Shown here: positions 61,866-64,000 of the stretch, piece by piece
Numbering within the stretch: the stretch's first letter is position 1
How the letters are laid out: each line of letters opens with the position of its first letter
Assembly (NCBI RefSeq): GCF_000764305.2
Contig: NW_025945881.1
Location: 545,961 to 609,960, forward strand
Origin: Hyalella azteca
Taxonomy: Eukaryota; Arthropoda; Malacostraca; Amphipoda; Hyalellidae
DNA: 64,000 bases
Direction: 5' to 3'
The notes under the pieces: model-generated
Database searches by the model: none
Told to the model about the DNA's origin: nothing
What the model saw: only the letters and a program-made list of their open reading frames with translations
Program-made: the position numbers and the translations under genes

Positions 61866-64000
61866 GAGACGTCTTCACGGCTGGGTGTGGCCCTCCGGGT
61901 GTAGGTTAGGGTCCTTCGACATTGTATTAACGTGTTTTGATCGCAGCAAAGAATTGTATTCATCAGCATGTATTTGGTAACTATAGAAGCCTGCGACTAT
62001 GTTATGTTCATTAAAATCGATAAATTGAATCCATTAAAATTGCGCTTATTATGAGGAACCAATTAATGGCATGATTGAATGTACTTTTCGAGCTAACGTT
62101 CAGATAAAATCATCGAAGTATCTACGACGGCAGAAAAAACTTTATATATGTTTGAAAAAAAATATTTCGTTTTTCAAAGCAAGATTTTAAAATCTTGCCG
62201 TTCACTAAACCACCCGAGTCATAATAGCAATACGTGGCTAATAACAGCAGAGCAAAATAATATTCGTCGTAAATAATAATAAATAATATTCGTCTGTTTT
62301 TGCCTCCTTTATTTCCCTTTTTTTATTATGTTTGATATACGTTGAACAAATCCGAGACCGACGAAAAGTTAAGAAGTTTTTAAAAGATGAATTAGCACAG
62401 TTCGCGGAGAACTCGTTGCCTCTAAAAAATCAATTAATGAGACATCAGGAAGAACCAAGTACGTTTTAATTGGTGGAAATTCACTTCTGAATCTACGAAT
62501 AACTTTTATTTGACTTGAAGAGCTCGACAATCATGAAATTTTGTTTCAGATACAGTATATCATAACGTAGGTTTCAAACTTCATCCATTGTTCCGTGTCA
62601 AACAATCTCTCATCAATTTCATTAACCAAAAATCAAACAGTAAATAAAATAAAGAGAAATACTCGTCCACCAAATTTTCCTTGAAAGCTTCTCAACGGAA
62701 AACTGCAACCTAAGATTTTAATTTAATTTTTTTATTTCAATTCATTTTATTTTTTTATTTTTTTTTTATTTTTTTTATTTTTTGTTTTTCGTCTAAAGTT
62801 TACTTGAATTCTTTGTTGAATTGCTCTTTAAACAAAAGTCCAAATATCAAGAAAATTATTCTCAACACATTATATGAATCCTGCTGTTATCAAATTTCTT
62901 TATTGTTTCACAATTACTCTTGTCCCTTTAAATTCGTTATGAAGCAAACGTGCTATACATATTTAATGATCTGGTAAACAAATTGTTATTGTGTACAGAA
63001 TTTTATATTTCTCCATTCATTCATTACTTAGCAAACTGAAGTTAAATTTCGAATCGCAGTTTACTTTGATATTTGGCAATGGAGTTTATCTAATCTGATT
63101 AAATTCTTTATATTATTTGATGGTATTCGTTATCTCTTCAACTCATTTATTACTCATAATGTACACGAAATATCACAATGTTTTATACTTCACGGATTTA
63201 TTACTCATAACGTACGAGAAACTTAAAAATGTTTTATACTTTGCGGAAAACAATTTTAACAACAACTAAAATAACATAATATCAATTAAATTTTTTTATA
63301 TGTGTTTTGTATCAATGTATTTCAAAATTTATGCCTGGATCACAATTTCAATCTATGCAGCCGAGGTGTAGTTGAGCAGATTGCATTGGGTTGGATGGAT
63401 GGCGGCCGGGAAGGATCAAAATAGAAATTGGATGGAGCCGTTGCCTCGCTATCCGGATCCCTACTCACGGAAATTGGCTGAGTAGAAACGCAGTTCCTGA
63501 AATGTCTGGAATCCTGTTTTTGATTAAATAACTTTGTTGATTTTCGTTTCTTTCTTGTTTTTCAGTTGTGTTGGAAATGAATAATATGTATAATATCCGT
63601 GGTAGCAATGATCATTGATAGCGATGATACAGTGTTGGTGTAACGTTAACGAAATGACAGTTACAGTTGGTACAACGTAGGCTGAGTTTGAAAATCTGCT
63701 CGTATTTTTTTTCATCATTTTGATCACATCGAGTGGTTCCGGCACCCATCGTTCCATTAAAAATCTGTGAAAAATGTCTCGACAAGCAACAAGTTGATGT
63801 CAGAGAGGCGAGCTACAACTGACGGTGCGTTCATAAAATGAAATTAACAAAAAAAATGAAGTCGCGGGATTCATTTTCGTCTGCCTGCATTATTTTTTGA
63901 GTGTAGACATGACACAGCATATTCGGAAGGGCTGTGAAAAATGTAAACGTATAATAATATAATATAGCCAGTTACTTATTTTGGGCTATGTAGCATTTCT
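61866..64000. other. AT-rich sequence to the window edge, no gene seen
   Basis: A long T/A-rich tract (TTTTTTATTTT repeated) lies at 62725-62790. The GC-richer patch at 63360-63480 has no recognisable coding motif. Confidence 0.55.

Noticed and set aside
62725..62790. T/A-rich tract as a retroposon poly(A) tail on the minus strand
   Set aside because: No element body or target duplication could be recognised next to it.

Overview
This is a 64 kb stretch of AT-rich eukaryotic DNA with GT-AG introns, many minisatellites, several diverged dispersed repeats and two single-N assembly joints (8497 and 41232). The only protein-coding gene I can defend is a minus-strand, six-exon member of the Dpr (defective proboscis extension response) family of two-Ig-domain neuronal surface proteins, often annotated in other invertebrates as zwei Ig domain protein zig-8-like. 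Dpr genes are protostome genes. With the AT richness and heavy tandem-repeat load, I infer an arthropod, perhaps a malacostracan crustacean such as an amphipod. That taxonomic guess is weak.

The gene runs from an ATG at 45671 down to a stop at 33920. Coding segments, in transcript order, are 45671-45590 (signal peptide), 41422-41235 (start of Ig1), 37734-37524 (rest of Ig1), 37165-37021 (first half of Ig2), 35584-35445 (second half of Ig2) and 34434-33920 (linker, transmembrane segment, short tail). All splice phases agree and the product is 426 aa by my count. Exon 2 carries a single-N joint that duplicates 69 bp of coding sequence. The two copies differ only at two synonymous sites, so this looks like an unmerged allelic overlap. 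Beside exon 4 lies a decayed 80-bp tandem copy of its 3' end and donor site. Tandem repeats lie within tens of bases of both sides of exon 2 and at the acceptor of exon 5.

Left of the gene (1-33.7 kb) I find no supported gene. It holds a 27-bp array (2535-2991), a roughly 32-bp array ending at an N (8064-8496), a 1-kb 15-bp array with a nearly C-free plus strand (14728-15782), a 38-bp array (16490-17090), an irregular array at 21.1 kb, an 86-bp array with higher-order structure (25064-26115) and another 27-bp array (29645-30360). It also holds a foldback element at 2.3 kb and near-perfect palindromes at 4.35 and 6.8 kb. Right of the gene (45.7-64 kb) there are arrays at 48.0, 52.1-52.8, 54.9-55.5, 55.7 and 61.8 kb, and a tRNA-like, SINE-like sequence at 54.2 kb. 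Four dispersed-repeat families (A to D below) occur as two or three diverged copies across the window. A candidate 1.24-kb non-autonomous DNA transposon with perfect 36-bp inverted ends sits in intron 1 of the gene.

Most of the longer open reading frames in the window come from arrays whose period is a multiple of three, or from overlapping frames of other arrays, and are not genes. I found no convincing new system. The observations most worth following are the exon-4 partial duplication, the unusual transmembrane tail of this Dpr, the repeats packed against its exons, and the inverted-repeat element in intron 1.
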